From: Bacillus sp. FJAT-42315
Lineage (GTDB): Bacteria; Bacillota; Bacilli; Bacillales; Domibacillaceae
Assembly (NCBI RefSeq): GCF_002797375.1
Contig: NZ_KZ454941.1
Span: 2,994,118 to 3,058,117 of the forward strand
Direction: 5' to 3'
Length of the DNA stretch: 64,000 nucleotides
In this document: positions 28,098 to 37,791 of the stretch, one piece after another
How the letters are laid out: every line of letters starts with the position of its first letter
Position numbering within the stretch: position 1 is the first letter of the stretch
Position numbers and translations under genes: made by a program
The notes under the pieces: generated by a model
What the model was told of the DNA's origin: nothing
Databases searched by the model: none
The model's input: the letters and a program-made list of their open reading frames with translations, nothing else

Positions 28098-29137
28098 GCT
28101 AATAATGCCTCTTTCAATTGATCATTTTCTTCTTTCGTTTTCACAGCTACTCGAAGCCAGCGACCGTTTAACGTCGGATAATTGTATGTATGGCGGAGAA
28201 CCAATCCTTTTTTCAGTAAAAACTCAAGTAAAGGTCGTTGGTCTAACAATCTCGGATCACGAAGCAAATAGAAATTCACCACTGAGCGCGTAAAGTCAAA
28301 TCCTTCTTTATCTAAAAATTCAAACATCTGCTTACGTTCTTCTTCAATCAATTGCCGCGACGTTTCCACAAAGCTGGCATCTTGTAAAGCCGTTTCTGCC
28401 GCTAATAAGGCGAGGGCATTCACATTCCATTGAGGACGAAAACGAGCAAGGCGCTCAATGATCGTTTCAGAAGCGAGGGCATAACCGATTCTAAGCCCAG
28501 CGATCGCATACATTTTCGTTAAGGAACGTAAAATCACCAACTGTGGATAGTTCGCTAAATAAGTGGCGTATGTAAAGTCCCCAGCAAAATCATAAAATGC
28601 TTCATCCACAATCACTAAGCAGGAGCTTTCTTTTAATTGATCCAAAATATATAAAAGATCATCGGGCTGAAACACAAGTCCGGTCGGATTATTCGGTGTA
28701 CAAATGAATAATGCGGACGCTTCTTTTGCCACTTCAACGATGCGTTCCACTCCTTCATCCATTGCCACAAAGTCCACGTCACACTGGTACACCCGGCAAG
28801 CGGTTTCGTATTCAGAAAAAGCAGGTTGCCCAATGACGACACGCTCACCTTGAAGCAATTGTCCGAGAAATTGAATTACTTCAGCCGCTCCATTTCCAAG
28901 TAGCACCTGACCAGTCTTCACCCCATTTTGCGAGGCTAACAACTGAGTTAACGAACGCCCTTCTGGATCAGGATAATCAGACACCGCGGAAAACCACTCG
29001 CTCCACTTTTCTTTTAAAGAAGGCGGTGGCCCATACGGATTCGTGTTGACGCTAAAATCAATAATTTTTGCAGGTGAAGCTACGTTCATTTTTTCATATA
29101 AATGAGCCGGATTCGCCCCATGAGCGGGCAAGTTCAT
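28079..29137 (-). CDS. cobD: Threonine-phosphate decarboxylase, aminotransferase fold
   Basis: 352 residues of the PLP-dependent histidinol-phosphate aminotransferase-like family. PLP contacts are visible as NPTGLVF, VDEAFYDF and the Schiff-base lysine in SLTKMYAIAGLRIGY (about residue 208). The N-terminus HGANPAHLYEK and FSVNTNPYGPP is typical of CobD. It makes (R)-1-amino-2-propanol phosphate for the nucleotide loop. Context inside the operon separates it from HisC. It overlaps cbiB by 44 nt. Confidence 0.92.
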   Translation of the reverse strand: MNLPAHGANPAHLYEKMNVASPAKIIDFSVNTNPYGPPPSLKEKWSEWFSAVSDYPDPEGRSLTQLLASQNGVKTGQVLLGNGAAEVIQFLGQLLQGERVVIGQPAFSEYETACRVYQCDVDFVAMDEGVERIVEVAKEASALFICTPNNPTGLVFQPDDLLYILDQLKESSCLVIVDEAFYDFAGDFTYATYLANYPQLVILRSLTKMYAIAGLRIGYALASETIIERLARFRPQWNVNALALLAAETALQDASFVETSRQLIEEERKQMFEFLDKEGFDFTRSVVNFYLLRDPRLLDQRPLLEFLLKKGLVLRHTYNYPTLNGRWLRVAVKTKEENDQLKEALLAWKQHS

Positions 29138-30074
29138 AAAGTAGCCCTCCTATCCACAACGTAAGTAAAAATAATAGCGATGACCGCTGCATAATGTTGT
29201 TAGCGAGTAAAATGTCCGCCGCTTTTTTTTGCTTCAGTGGCTCCCCCATTTTGGCACGGTGGGATACACGCCCTTTATATGTGTTAAGACCACCAAGTTC
29301 AATGCCTAGTTGAGCGGCAACTGCCGCTTCACACCAGCCGCTATTTGGACTTGGATGTTTTTTCGCATCACGACGAACGATCGACCATACTTGTTTTTTA
29401 GAGTAGTCACTTTTTGGGAAAGACCATAGCATCAGAAAACTAGTAAGACGAGCGGGAAACCAATTGACGACATCATCCAGTTTGGCAGATGCCCAACCAA
29501 ATTGTCCGTAGCGATCATTTTGATAGCCAACCATCGAATCGCATGTGTTAATTGCGCGGTACACCATCGCTCCAACACCACCAAACAGCAGCGCCCAAAA
29601 CAATGGAGCCGTAACACCATCACTTGTATTTTCAGCGACCGTTTCAATCGCTCCGCGCGTAATATCTGCTTCCTCCAAGTGGTCAGTATCACGACCAACG
29701 ATGTACGATAGCTTCAAGCGAGCTTCCGGTAAATCGCCAGCTTGCAGCGGTTCATAGACACTTAACCCCGCTTCCTTTAAGCTTCGGCAAGCAATTGTCG
29801 TCGAAATGATGATCGCTTCTACAACGACACCAACGAGCGGATGGATGAAATAACTTAGTGAGATCAGTAAGAAGCTTATGCCTCCAGTGACAAGTAAAAC
29901 AGCTAGTAGCATCCACACCCCTTTTTGCTTTCTTTGCCCCCCTTGATTGAGTCGCTTTTCTAAAAGAGCAATAAAGGAGCCGATCCAGCGAACAGGATGA
30001 GGCCAGTGAGGAGGATCACCGACGAGACGGTCAATGATAAACGCAAGCGTCATCGCGAACAAGTGATACATCAT
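29094..30074 (-). CDS. cbiB: Adenosylcobinamide-phosphate synthase, membrane protein
   Basis: 326 residues. The family signature DRLVGDPPHWPHPVRWIG is at the N-terminus, with hydrophobic segments throughout and the conserved ETVAENTSDGVTAPLFW and YKGRVSHRAKMG blocks. It attaches the aminopropanol arm to adenosylcobyric acid. Two consecutive ATGs (30074 and 30071) are possible starts; both overlap the end of the btuD/cbiZ gene. Confidence 0.95.
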   Translation of the reverse strand: MMYHLFAMTLAFIIDRLVGDPPHWPHPVRWIGSFIALLEKRLNQGGQRKQKGVWMLLAVLLVTGGISFLLISLSYFIHPLVGVVVEAIIISTTIACRSLKEAGLSVYEPLQAGDLPEARLKLSYIVGRDTDHLEEADITRGAIETVAENTSDGVTAPLFWALLFGGVGAMVYRAINTCDSMVGYQNDRYGQFGWASAKLDDVVNWFPARLTSFLMLWSFPKSDYSKKQVWSIVRRDAKKHPSPNSGWCEAAVAAQLGIELGGLNTYKGRVSHRAKMGEPLKQKKAADILLANNIMQRSSLLFLLTLWIGGLLYELARSWGESGSFI

Positions 30075-31543
30075 CGTCTCATCCTCCCTTCCTCATTATT
30101 TCGCAGGGCAGAAATCGTACTTTCATACACCGCTTTACCAATGGCTTTGCCAAGCGGCGTAATCGTTCCAGCAAACTCCTGCTTCATCCCACGTTGGATA
30201 GCCGCAATTAACATGCTGTCGGTCGATGTCCCTGTAGCAAATGTGCCGGTGAGTGGATCTTTCACTCCATAATCAAACAACGCTTTCACTTTCGCTTCGG
30301 TGGCCGTCATAATCGCTTGCACAAACGCTTCTTCTGAAAGATGAGCATTGGCAAATACCCATGTGTTAATCGTTCCCGGCTGCATAATCGTTTCATGCTC
30401 CATCGCTCGCGACACATCGACAGCATTCCCAACACCAGCGGTCACGACAGCGAAAACGGACATCCCATCTTGTTCAACGAGTCGATGAGAAGCATATTCT
30501 AAATCCACCGCCGTCATCATCCCAACCGTTTCATTCACATCAAAATGATGCGTCTCAAGAAATTGCTTCATCTCTTCTTTAAAATCGTCATTATTATAAT
30601 CTTTATCGACGTGACGATTGACGAAGCTTCGATGCCAGCCCCAACCAGCTCCAATGACACCTGCTGATAAAGTTTTCAATAAAATGGGAGAATCAATGGC
30701 GATGAATTCTTCACTTTGCCGAATAAGCGATCCGTCCATTTCAATCGGGGCTTCATCTTCCTCAATTTTCAACGGAAGAATGCTCATTTGTGGTTTAGGT
30801 ACTTCGGGATGTGGCCGCTTTTGCACAGCAGTTTTATAAACGGAATGAATATGCTCTTCCTTTAACACTTCACTCGGCATGCCAAGCCCATGAATGCGAC
30901 CGTTTTCCATCAATAGCAAGCAATCACAATAAAGCGAGGCTAAATTCAAATCATGAAAAATAGAGATCACCGTGAGTCCCGTTTCTCTCGTCATCTTTTT
31001 TAACAAGTCGAGTAGCTCTTTTTGGAATGCAAGGTCGAGATGATTCGTCGGTTCATCGAGCAGTAAGACCTGTGGCTCTTGAGCAAGCGCCTGCGCCAAA
31101 TATACGCGTTGTCGCTCACCGCCAGACAATGAATCTAAAGGTTTATCAGCAAAGTGAGTCGTTCCCGTGCCTTCCATTGCTCGTAACACAGCCTCTTCAT
31201 CTTCTCGCTTCCACACCGGGAATAGCCCGCTTTGATGCGCATAGCGGCCGAGAGAAACGGTTTCTTTTACCGTATAAGCAAAGGGCAAAGACGTATCCTG
31301 CGGCAATACGGCGATCACTTTCGCTAATTCTTTCGGCGAAAACCCCTTAAGCTTTTTACCTTGAATCGTCACTTCCCCTGCTTGGATTGGCACAACACCG
31401 CTCAACATTTTCATCAACGTCGTTTTACCGCTACCATTTGGTCCTAATATGCCAAAAAGCTCTCCTTGCTGAACGGAAAAAGATAGCTGATTCACAATCG
31501 TTTGATTGCCGTAACCACCGGCGACTTGTTCTACGTTTATCAT
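30071..31543 (-). CDS. btuD: Fused cobalamin ABC transporter ATPase (BtuD) and adenosylcobinamide amidohydrolase (CbiZ)
   Basis: 490 residues. Residues 1-255 are an ABC ATPase: Walker A GPNGSGKT (34-41), signature LSGGERQ (about 139-145) and Walker B VLLLDEP (about 159-165). Residues ~275-490 match CbiZ: AVVTAGVGNAVD and FATGTSTDSMLIAA. CbiZ removes the aminopropanol arm from salvaged cobinamides so that they can be rebuilt. The real start is the ATG at 31543 with GGAAGAGG upstream, overlapping the permease by 4 nt. As I recall, B. subtilis YvrA has a similar fused layout. Confidence 0.92.
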   Translation of the reverse strand: MINVEQVAGGYGNQTIVNQLSFSVQQGELFGILGPNGSGKTTLMKMLSGVVPIQAGEVTIQGKKLKGFSPKELAKVIAVLPQDTSLPFAYTVKETVSLGRYAHQSGLFPVWKREDEEAVLRAMEGTGTTHFADKPLDSLSGGERQRVYLAQALAQEPQVLLLDEPTNHLDLAFQKELLDLLKKMTRETGLTVISIFHDLNLASLYCDCLLLMENGRIHGLGMPSEVLKEEHIHSVYKTAVQKRPHPEVPKPQMSILPLKIEEDEAPIEMDGSLIRQSEEFIAIDSPILLKTLSAGVIGAGWGWHRSFVNRHVDKDYNNDDFKEEMKQFLETHHFDVNETVGMMTAVDLEYASHRLVEQDGMSVFAVVTAGVGNAVDVSRAMEHETIMQPGTINTWVFANAHLSEEAFVQAIMTATEAKVKALFDYGVKDPLTGTFATGTSTDSMLIAAIQRGMKQEFAGTITPLGKAIGKAVYESTISALRNNEEGRMRR

Positions 31544-32601
31544 GCAGCACCTCTTCCTTTCCTTTGCTTGCGAAGTAGAATCATGGCGAATACTGGAGCG
31601 CCAATAACTGAAGTAATGACACCTATAGGTAATTCCGTCGGAGAAATAATGGTTCGCGACACTAAATCGGTTAAGATTAAAAAGCCAGCCCCAATCAAAA
31701 CAGATAACGGCAGTAAGTGACGATGATCCGGCCCCCACACAAGCCTGATAAAATGCGGAATGACAAGACCAACAAAGCCAATCGTCCCAGAAACAGCCAC
31801 CGCGGCACCCGTTAACATCGAACCAGCGCTTAGGATCACAAGCTTTTTCCTACGAACATCAACGCCTAAATGCTGCGCTTTCTCCTCACCGAAAGTCATC
31901 GCATTCAACTCTGCGGAATGGAGCACAAGCAACAACGTCCCGACTAAGAAAAATGGGACGATCAATTGAATATAATCCCAGCCTCTCATCGACACACTGC
32001 CAAGTAGCCAACCGATAATTTGCCGTAACTCTTCCCCTGTAAGCGCGATCATCAATGAAATCATCGCTCCTAAAAAGGAACTAAAAATAATTCCCGTAAG
32101 AATGATCGTCTCTACTTTGAGCGACCGCTCAATCGCTTGAGCAAATAAAAGAACGATAAAAATAGTAACAATTGCAGCAATAACACTCACAATCGGCAAC
32201 GTGAATCGTTCAAATAAAGGAAGTTGAATATTAAAAAATAGCACCATCACCGCCCCTGCGGATGCACCTGATGACACCCCTAGCGTGTATGGGTCAGCTA
32301 GCGGATTGCGTAACAGCCCTTGAAACGCTGCTCCCGCCACCGCCAACGAAGCGCCAACGAGCCCAGCAAGCAACACGCGCGGAAGACGAATATTCCAAAC
32401 AACACTATCAAAGGATGGATCGATACCACTAATCGATGTACCAAAAAAATGGTGGGATAATAAGAAGACGATATCCCGAACCGGAACGTGCATCGTTCCG
32501 ATCGAGATACCGGCTAATACCGCGATAATAAAAAAAGCAAACGCAAAAACATAAGCGGAAACTTTATTTCTTAAAAACATCTGGATAAACCGCTTCAGCA
32601 A
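31540..32601 (-). CDS. btuC: Cobalamin ABC transporter permease
   Basis: 353 residues of the FecCD/BtuC family with about nine to ten membrane segments. AGAAFQGLLRNPLADPYTLG and the C-terminal GFVGLVIPHFIR are family hallmarks. The start is uncertain: a TTG at 32601 with AAGGA upstream, or an ATG at 32580 that lacks an obvious ribosome binding site. Both overlap the end of btuF, indicating translational coupling. Confidence 0.95.
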   Translation of the reverse strand: MLKRFIQMFLRNKVSAYVFAFAFFIIAVLAGISIGTMHVPVRDIVFLLSHHFFGTSISGIDPSFDSVVWNIRLPRVLLAGLVGASLAVAGAAFQGLLRNPLADPYTLGVSSGASAGAVMVLFFNIQLPLFERFTLPIVSVIAAIVTIFIVLLFAQAIERSLKVETIILTGIIFSSFLGAMISLMIALTGEELRQIIGWLLGSVSMRGWDYIQLIVPFFLVGTLLLVLHSAELNAMTFGEEKAQHLGVDVRRKKLVILSAGSMLTGAAVAVSGTIGFVGLVIPHFIRLVWGPDHRHLLPLSVLIGAGFLILTDLVSRTIISPTELPIGVITSVIGAPVFAMILLRKQRKGRGAA

Positions 32602-33535
32602 GTTGCTCTAATCCTTCTGTCAGACGAGGACCCGTACGGGATACTAAGTCAGAATGGACATCGTGCACTTCTTTATTTTTGATCGCAGATACATTTTCCC
32701 ACCCTTTACGACTTAACACTTGCTCTATCGGTTTTTCAGTATAGTATCCATAAGTTGTGATGATGACATCTGGATTTTTCTGAATCACAGCTTCTTCCGT
32801 AATTGGCTGCCAACCATCTAAGTCCGCTGAAGCATTTTTCACGTGAATCATTTCAAGCATTTCATTCATAAATGTGTTTTTTCCTGGCGTGTATATTTCA
32901 GGGGCTGGTTGAACTTCCACAAACACATTTTTCATTTCGTCTTCTGTAATCGTTTCGGCTTTCTTCTCAATGTCTGCTATATCTTCTTTCATATCAGTCA
33001 CGATTTCATCCGCTTCTTTTGCTTTCCCTGTCGCTTGGCCAATCATTTCAATCGACTCATACACTTCGTCAAAGTTTTGAGCATCGTTCACAACTAGCAC
33101 ATCAATACCAGCGTCTTCTAATTGCTTCAAACCATCTTTCGAATTGTGAGCGCCAGATGCGTGAGCTAACACTAGATCTGGATTTAAGCTAATAATTTTT
33201 TCCACATTAAAATCCATGCCGCCCACTTTTTCGATATTTGCTACTTCTTCTGGGTAAGTGTCATTGTCTGTTACCCCAACAATTTCTTTATCAAGATCTA
33301 ATTCAAATGCGATTTCTGTATTGCTTGGAATTAGCGAAACGATGCGCTCAGGATCTTCGTCGATGACAACTTCTTTCCCTGCCCCGTCTTTAATCGTCAC
33401 TGGAAACGCTGCTTCTTGTGTTTCTTTCGCTGGATTCGTTTGTTCTTTTTCCGGAGCCGCTTTCTCTCCACCACAGCCAGCTAGTACGCCAGCTGCTAAT
33501 AACATAGATAAAATCGAAGTGGATACTTTTTTCAT
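32564..33535 (-). CDS. btuF: Cobalamin-binding lipoprotein of the ABC transporter
   Basis: 323 residues. The signal peptide ends in a lipobox, VLAGCGG (Cys about 20). The mature part has the class III binding-protein pattern with DPERIVSLIPSNTEIAFEL near the start. It captures cobalamin or cobinamide outside the membrane. The frame is open 57 codons upstream into the riboswitch, but AAGGAGAGAG precedes the ATG at 33535. It is the first gene of the operon, directly after the riboswitch and its terminator. Confidence 0.95.
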   Translation of the reverse strand: MKKVSTSILSMLLAAGVLAGCGGEKAAPEKEQTNPAKETQEAAFPVTIKDGAGKEVVIDEDPERIVSLIPSNTEIAFELDLDKEIVGVTDNDTYPEEVANIEKVGGMDFNVEKIISLNPDLVLAHASGAHNSKDGLKQLEDAGIDVLVVNDAQNFDEVYESIEMIGQATGKAKEADEIVTDMKEDIADIEKKAETITEDEMKNVFVEVQPAPEIYTPGKNTFMNEMLEMIHVKNASADLDGWQPITEEAVIQKNPDVIITTYGYYTEKPIEQVLSRKGWENVSAIKNKEVHDVHSDLVSRTGPRLTEGLEQLAEAVYPDVFKK

Positions 33536-33570
33536 CTTTTCTACTCTCTCCTTTATGTTTAATAACAAAA

Positions 33571-33598
33571 TAAAAAACACCTCTACGTATAGAGATGT
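33571..33598 (-). terminator. Riboswitch-controlled terminator before btuF
   Basis: On the minus strand ACATCTCTA and TAGAGGTGT pair around a TACG loop, followed by TTTTTTATTTTG. It sits between the cobalamin riboswitch and btuF, the expected place for an expression-platform terminator. A second small hairpin (GGGTAAGATCTGCCC, about 33605-33625) lies between them. Confidence 0.9.
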
Positions 33599-33639
33599 GC
33601 AGTGAAAAAGGGCAGATCTTACCCTTTCACACCACCCTA

Positions 33640-33810
33640 TCCTCGTAGGTTTATCGGTGCTTGTGATACAGGCAGGTTTTCTGGCTCGTGAAATGAACAA
33701 CTTCACTCACAGTGGCGGGACCGCGCTGGATTTACATCAGCTTCCCCTTTTAAGAAACCGCTTTCTAACGGCTTCACCTAATCAAGCATATGTAAAATTG
33801 ATTAACACTA
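33640..33810 (-). ncRNA. Cobalamin riboswitch
   Basis: On the minus strand the conserved core is visible: GGGAAGCTGATGTAAATCC, then GCGCGGTCCCGCCACTGTG, then GAGCCAGAAAACCTGCC. These are the B12 box and flanking core helices. The element precedes btuF and the complete operon, so rising adenosylcobalamin should stop transcription at the following terminator. Exact ends are approximate. Confidence 0.95.
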
Positions 33811-33949
33811 ATTATACACAATTTCAAGCCCACTTCCATGCTCTTTTTTCCCCTTTCAAAAAATTAGCGAAAGAAGTTTGAATTTTCCATATGCATCCGA
33901 TAGAATACAAGTAGTATAGACTACTATAATTTGAAAGGAGTGAATACAT

Positions 33950-34117
33950 ATGAAATTAGTAATCGTTCTCGGACTATTCATTCTGTTAATGGTTATAGGG
34001 GTTTACCTAATATTTGGTTTACGCCAAGTCCTAGATTCCCATGAAGCATCAAAAGTAGACAAAATACCAAACGATCACTTCACAAAACAAAACGGTGGCC
34101 ACGGAGCTGGTATGTAA
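33950..34117 (+). CDS. Small membrane protein, 55 residues
   Basis: Starts with GAAAGGAG 9 nt before the ATG. The product MKLVIVLGLFILLMVIGVYL continues into a short basic boundary and a polar tail ending in GGHGAGM. It has one clear hydrophobic helix (about residues 3-24) and a roughly 30-residue hydrophilic C-terminal part, so it is a single-pass membrane peptide. A strong terminator follows at 34149. I do not recognise the family. It may be an independent small-protein gene divergent from the cobalamin operon. Confidence 0.72.
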   Translation: MKLVIVLGLFILLMVIGVYLIFGLRQVLDSHEASKVDKIPNDHFTKQNGGHGAGM

Positions 34118-34148
34118 TACCTAAAGCGAAAGGTGCTTGATCAGCGAC

Positions 34149-34203
34149 GAAAGGGACTATCTAGAAAGTCTATAAAAATTGACCTTCTGGATAGTCCCTT
34201 TTT
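34149..34203 (+). terminator. Bidirectional terminator between the small membrane gene and bioA
   Basis: AAAGGGACTATC (34150-34161) pairs with GATAGTCCCTTT (34190-34201), extended by an imperfect AGAAAG/CTTCT part, and is followed by TTTT. It lies between convergent genes. Confidence 0.85.
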
Positions 34204-34275
34204 ATGGAATTCGAGCTTTTTTACTGAATCAGCCCTCACTTTTACGGAGTCCGCTATACTTTTTACGAGATCAGG
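34204..34275. repeat. Degenerate ~20-bp tandem units beside a terminator
   Basis: On the minus strand the units read GATCTCGTAAAAA, GACTCCGTAAAA and GATTCAGTAAAAAA, roughly 20 nt apart. They match the tract at 2540-2612 in content and in position (just after a bidirectional hairpin between convergent genes). Confidence 0.5.
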
Positions 34276-34279
34276 CTTC

Positions 34280-35626
34280 TTAGCGAACAAGTTGAATTTC
34301 TTCGATCGCTTGTTTCATGATTCGGCCCATTTGTGTCAGTTCTTCGAAACTAGTAGCCAGTGGTGGCATGAAGACGATGACGTCACCGAGCGGTCTTGTA
34401 AGCATGCCAAGCTCTCGCATTCGTAAAGTCGCTTTATAAGTAACACGCTCTTCCCATGAAAATGATTCTTTTGTTTCTTTATCCTTCACGATTTCTATTC
34501 CACACATCAGTCCAAGCTGACGAACATCCCCAACTTGCGGCAACTCAGCAAGTTCAGCTAAGATTTCCTTAACGTACTCGGCTTTTTTAGCCGCTTGATC
34601 GACTAATAGCTCTTTTTCGAAAATCTTTAAATTTGCTAAAGCAGCGGCACACCCGAGCTGGTTTCCTGTGTAAGAATGGCCATGGAAAAAGGTTTTCATT
34701 TCTGTATAATCTGCATAAAAAGCATCATAAACTTTTTCCGTTGTTATCGTTGCCGCAATTGGCAAGTAGCCTCCTGTGATTCCTTTAGCTACCGTCATAA
34801 TATCTGGTTGGACGTCTTCATGTTCAACGGCAAACATCTTTCCTGTTCGACCGAAGCCTGTCGCTACTTCGTCCACGACAAGCAAAATATCAAACTCGCG
34901 GCAAAGTGCTTCCAGTGCTTTTAAATAACCCTGCGGCATCATATTCATTCCGCCAGCCCCTTGCACCATCGACTCGACCATCACACCTGCAATTTCTTCG
35001 TGCTTCTCTTCAAATAGTTGACGAATCGCCTCAAGTGACTCCTGCTTCACCGTTGCTTCATCGCCAGAAGGATGACGGTATGTTGCCGGAAATGGTACGA
35101 CGTAAGAGTTAAACATTAACGAGCTATAGACGCGGTGATAAATATCAATGGCGCCGACACTAATCGCTCCAACCGTATCCCCATGATAGCCATTGGACAT
35201 CGTCACAAATTTCGTTTTCGTCGTTATCCCTTTGTTTTGCCAATATTGATAGGCCATTTTAATGGCAATTTCCACCGATTCTGCCCCACTATCCGAGTAA
35301 AAGACACGCGTTAGTTTTTCCGGTGTCAGCTTAACTAATTGTTCCGCTAGCTCAATCGATGGCACATTAGCCGCTCCTAGCAAAGTAGAGTGAGCAATTT
35401 TATCAAGCTGAGCTTTAATCGCCTCATCGATTTCTTGGCGGCGATGACCGTGGACGTTAAGCCATAGCGAAGAATAGCCATCTAAATATTCATTGCCGTG
35501 AATATCCTTCAACTTTATCCCTTCCCCGCCCTCGATAATAAGCGGGGCTTCTTCGTAATCCTTCATTTGCGTAAATGGAAGCCACATATGTTTTTTACTA
35601 ATTTCATATAGTCGTTTCGTATCCAC
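34280..35626 (-). CDS. bioA: Adenosylmethionine-8-amino-7-oxononanoate aminotransferase
   Basis: 448 residues of the class III PLP aminotransferases. The N-terminus [18 protein letters not shown] is typical of BioA. The PLP lysine lies in [13 protein letters not shown] (about residue 281), and [13 protein letters not shown] is the conserved helix. It converts KAPA to DAPA in biotin synthesis using S-adenosylmethionine as amino donor. The start is a GTG at 35626 with GGAGG 9 nt upstream, overlapping bioD by 23 nt. Confidence 0.96.
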   Translation of the reverse strand: MDTKRLYEISKKHMWLPFTQMKDYEEAPLIIEGGEGIKLKDIHGNEYLDGYSSLWLNVHGHRRQEIDEAIKAQLDKIAHSTLLGAANVPSIELAEQLVKLTPEKLTRVFYSDSGAESVEIAIKMAYQYWQNKGITTKTKFVTMSNGYHGDTVGAISVGAIDIYHRVYSSLMFNSYVVPFPATYRHPSGDEATVKQESLEAIRQLFEEKHEEIAGVMVESMVQGAGGMNMMPQGYLKALEALCREFDILLVVDEVATGFGRTGKMFAVEHEDVQPDIMTVAKGITGGYLPIAATITTEKVYDAFYADYTEMKTFFHGHSYTGNQLGCAAALANLKIFEKELLVDQAAKKAEYVKEILAELAELPQVGDVRQLGLMCGIEIVKDKETKESFSWEERVTYKATLRMRELGMLTRPLGDVIVFMPPLATSFEELTQMGRIMKQAIEEIQLVR

Positions 35627-36335
35627 GAACCTCTACCTCCTGCAATTGTTTGATCCTCCAATTTTCTGTGATTGCTGAGCGAGATGCTTCATCCGCTAAA
35701 TAGCTAGAAATGTTTTGAATAAAAGGAATCGTTCCGATAATGGGCACGCCCGTCAACTGCTCAATCATTTGTCGATTGTCTTGCTCAATCACTTCATCTT
35801 CCGGTACCGTACTTGATAAAATAATCCCCGTCACGTGCCGCCCTCTATTCTTCAATGCTTCGACGGTCAGCATCGTATGATTGATCGTCCCTAGGCTCGC
35901 TCTAGCGACGATAACGACTGGAAACTTCAATTCTTCTATGAGGTCAATGATGCAATACCCTTGACGATTAAGAGGAACATACAATCCACCTGCTCCTTCA
36001 ACGAGTAACATCTCCTGATCGACCGCTTTCTCTTTAATATTTGCAATCAATTTTTCAATCGGAATGACCGCTCCCTCTTGTTCCGCCGCTAAATGAGGAG
36101 AACTCGCCATTTTGTATAAGTATGTAGATAACTCTTGATCTTTAAGCTCTGGCAGCAATTGATAGATTTCCGCATCAGGAGCGATGAGCTTTCCTTCTCG
36201 TTCTTCTGCCCCACTTTGTACTGGCTTATAAGGATAAACATCGACTCCTTGTTGCAAAAAAGCATGAGTCAACAATAGCGTGGCAATCGTTTTTCCTGCG
36301 TCTGTATCCGTTCCAGTCAAAAAAATTCCAGACAT
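35604..36335 (-). CDS. bioD: Dethiobiotin synthetase
   Basis: 243 residues. The P-loop GTDTDAGKT lies at 8-16, and [11 protein letters not shown] is the second signature. It closes the ureido ring of dethiobiotin with ATP and CO2. An ATG at 36344 directly touches the AAGGGGG ribosome binding site, so the ATG at 36335 is preferred. It forms a bioD-bioA operon. bioB, bioF, bioW and bioI are not in the window. Confidence 0.95.
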   Translation of the reverse strand: MSGIFLTGTDTDAGKTIATLLLTHAFLQQGVDVYPYKPVQSGAEEREGKLIAPDAEIYQLLPELKDQELSTYLYKMASSPHLAAEQEGAVIPIEKLIANIKEKAVDQEMLLVEGAGGLYVPLNRQGYCIIDLIEELKFPVVIVARASLGTINHTMLTVEALKNRGRHVTGIILSSTVPEDEVIEQDNRQMIEQLTGVPIIGTIPFIQNISSYLADEASRSAITENWRIKQLQEVEVRGYETTI

Positions 36336-36355
36336 GTCTGTCATCCCCCTTGAAA

Positions 36356-36388
36356 TTAGTAAACTATTTTCATAAAAATGTTAACATA
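36356..36388 (-). promoter_or_regulatory. Probable BirA operator and promoter of bioDA
   Basis: On the minus strand TATGTTAAC and GTTTACTAA form an imperfect inverted repeat with a 15-nt spacer, which fits the Firmicutes BirA site (TGTTAAC-N-GTTTACA type). TTGTCT with a TAACAT -10 at 17-nt spacing overlaps the left half-site, so bound BirA would block the promoter. Confidence 0.6.
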
Positions 36389-36490
36389 TTAAAAAATATT
36401 AGACAATGATTCCTTAAAGTCAGATCCTCTTTTTATTTTTTACTTTTATATGTATAGTAGATATATGTTGGTACTTTAGGAGTGGAATGG

Positions 36491-37765
36491 ATGAGAATTC
36501 GAGATTGGGATCAAAGTTTGAAAGTACGTCTATTAGGTGAAGGAATTATGAATGTGACGTTTTGGATGTTCTTTCCCTTTCTTGCAATCTATTTTGCAGA
36601 TGCGTTCGGAAAGGGGACAGCTGGGCTGTTACTCATTCTTTCGCAAATTTTTTCGGTAATGGCCAATTTAATTGGTGGATACTGTGCTGATCGCTTTGGT
36701 CGCAGGTATATGATGATCCTCGCCGCTATTGGACAAGGTTTATCCTTTTTGCTATTTGCCTTTGCTAATTCTCCTTCGTATCAATCGGCTCTACTTGGCT
36801 TTGTCGCTTTTTCGATCGCTAGCGTGTTCGGCTCTCTTTACTGGCCAGCAAGCCAAGCGATGATTGCGGATGTCGTCGAAGAAAAAGATCGTAGCGACGT
36901 ATTTGCCGTTTTCTATACATCGATTAATATAGCTGTTGTGCTCGGCCCGATTCTTGGGGGTATCTTTTTCTTTAGCTATCGCTTTGAATTAATGTTGTTC
37001 GCCGCCCTCGTCTGCTTCACTCTTGCTTTTATCCTATTTAAATGGACAGAAGAAACCGTTCCTGTTTCTAACAAAGAACATTCGCTCAAAGGAGACACAT
37101 GGTTTAGCGTAATGTTAGCACAAGTGAAAGATTATCGGGTGATTGCCAGCGACAAGCTGTTTATGCTCTTTGTCATCGCTGGCATTTTAAGCGCTCAAAC
37201 GTTTATGCAGTTGGACTTATTGATTCCAGTTTATACAATGGAAGTCATCGATGTGCAATCGATTATGGCCATTGGTGACTGGGACTTAACCATTACAGGA
37301 GAAAAAGCATTCGGCCTATTAATCTCAGAAAATGGACTACTTGTCGCCTTATTAACCGTTGTGATCTCAAAATGGGCGACTCGCTTTAAGGAAAAAAATA
37401 TCTTCGCTCTCTCTTCCATTTTGTATGCTTTATCGATGTGGATGTTCGGTCTAACAGAATGGTTCTGGGGCTTAGTCATAGCTATGGGAGTTTTTACATT
37501 TGGTGAATTAATGATCGTCGGCTTGCAGCAAAGCTTCATTTCCAAGCTCGCACCTGAAGACATGCGTGGACAGTACTTCGCCGCCGCGAGCCTTCGCTAC
37601 ACACTTGGTCGAACGATTGCACCAATTTCGATTCCAATGACCGTTTGGTTTGGATTTTTATGGACATTTACCATTTTAGCATTGCTCGCGCTTGTCAGTG
37701 CTGGCGTTTACTACTATATGTTTATTAAGTATGAACAGCAGCAGATGAGCCAATCGATAGGATGA
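36491..37765 (+). CDS. Major facilitator superfamily transporter
   Basis: 424 residues with about 12 hydrophobic segments. The MFS motif A is visible between TM2 and TM3 as GGYCADRFGRRYMM. A long polar loop separates the halves. The frame is open to a GTG at 36482, but AGGAG at 36477-36481 abuts it and is 8 nt from the ATG at 36491. The substrate cannot be told from sequence. It is divergent from bioDA and close to its operator, which does not by itself make it a biotin transporter. Confidence 0.9.
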   Translation: MRIRDWDQSLKVRLLGEGIMNVTFWMFFPFLAIYFADAFGKGTAGLLLILSQIFSVMANLIGGYCADRFGRRYMMILAAIGQGLSFLLFAFANSPSYQSALLGFVAFSIASVFGSLYWPASQAMIADVVEEKDRSDVFAVFYTSINIAVVLGPILGGIFFFSYRFELMLFAALVCFTLAFILFKWTEETVPVSNKEHSLKGDTWFSVMLAQVKDYRVIASDKLFMLFVIAGILSAQTFMQLDLLIPVYTMEVIDVQSIMAIGDWDLTITGEKAFGLLISENGLLVALLTVVISKWATRFKEKNIFALSSILYALSMWMFGLTEWFWGLVIAMGVFTFGELMIVGLQQSFISKLAPEDMRGQYFAAASLRYTLGRTIAPISIPMTVWFGFLWTFTILALLALVSAGVYYYMFIKYEQQQMSQSIG

Positions 37766-37791
37766 TGAATAGATCTTCGCTTCGAATGTAG

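Noticed and set aside
33657-33881. 74-codon plus-strand frame over the cobalamin riboswitch
   Set aside because: The conserved RNA motifs on the minus strand explain the sequence.
36491-37765. Naming the MFS gene a biotin transporter because it is divergent from bioDA
   Set aside because: It does not resemble BioY and nothing in the sequence indicates substrate.
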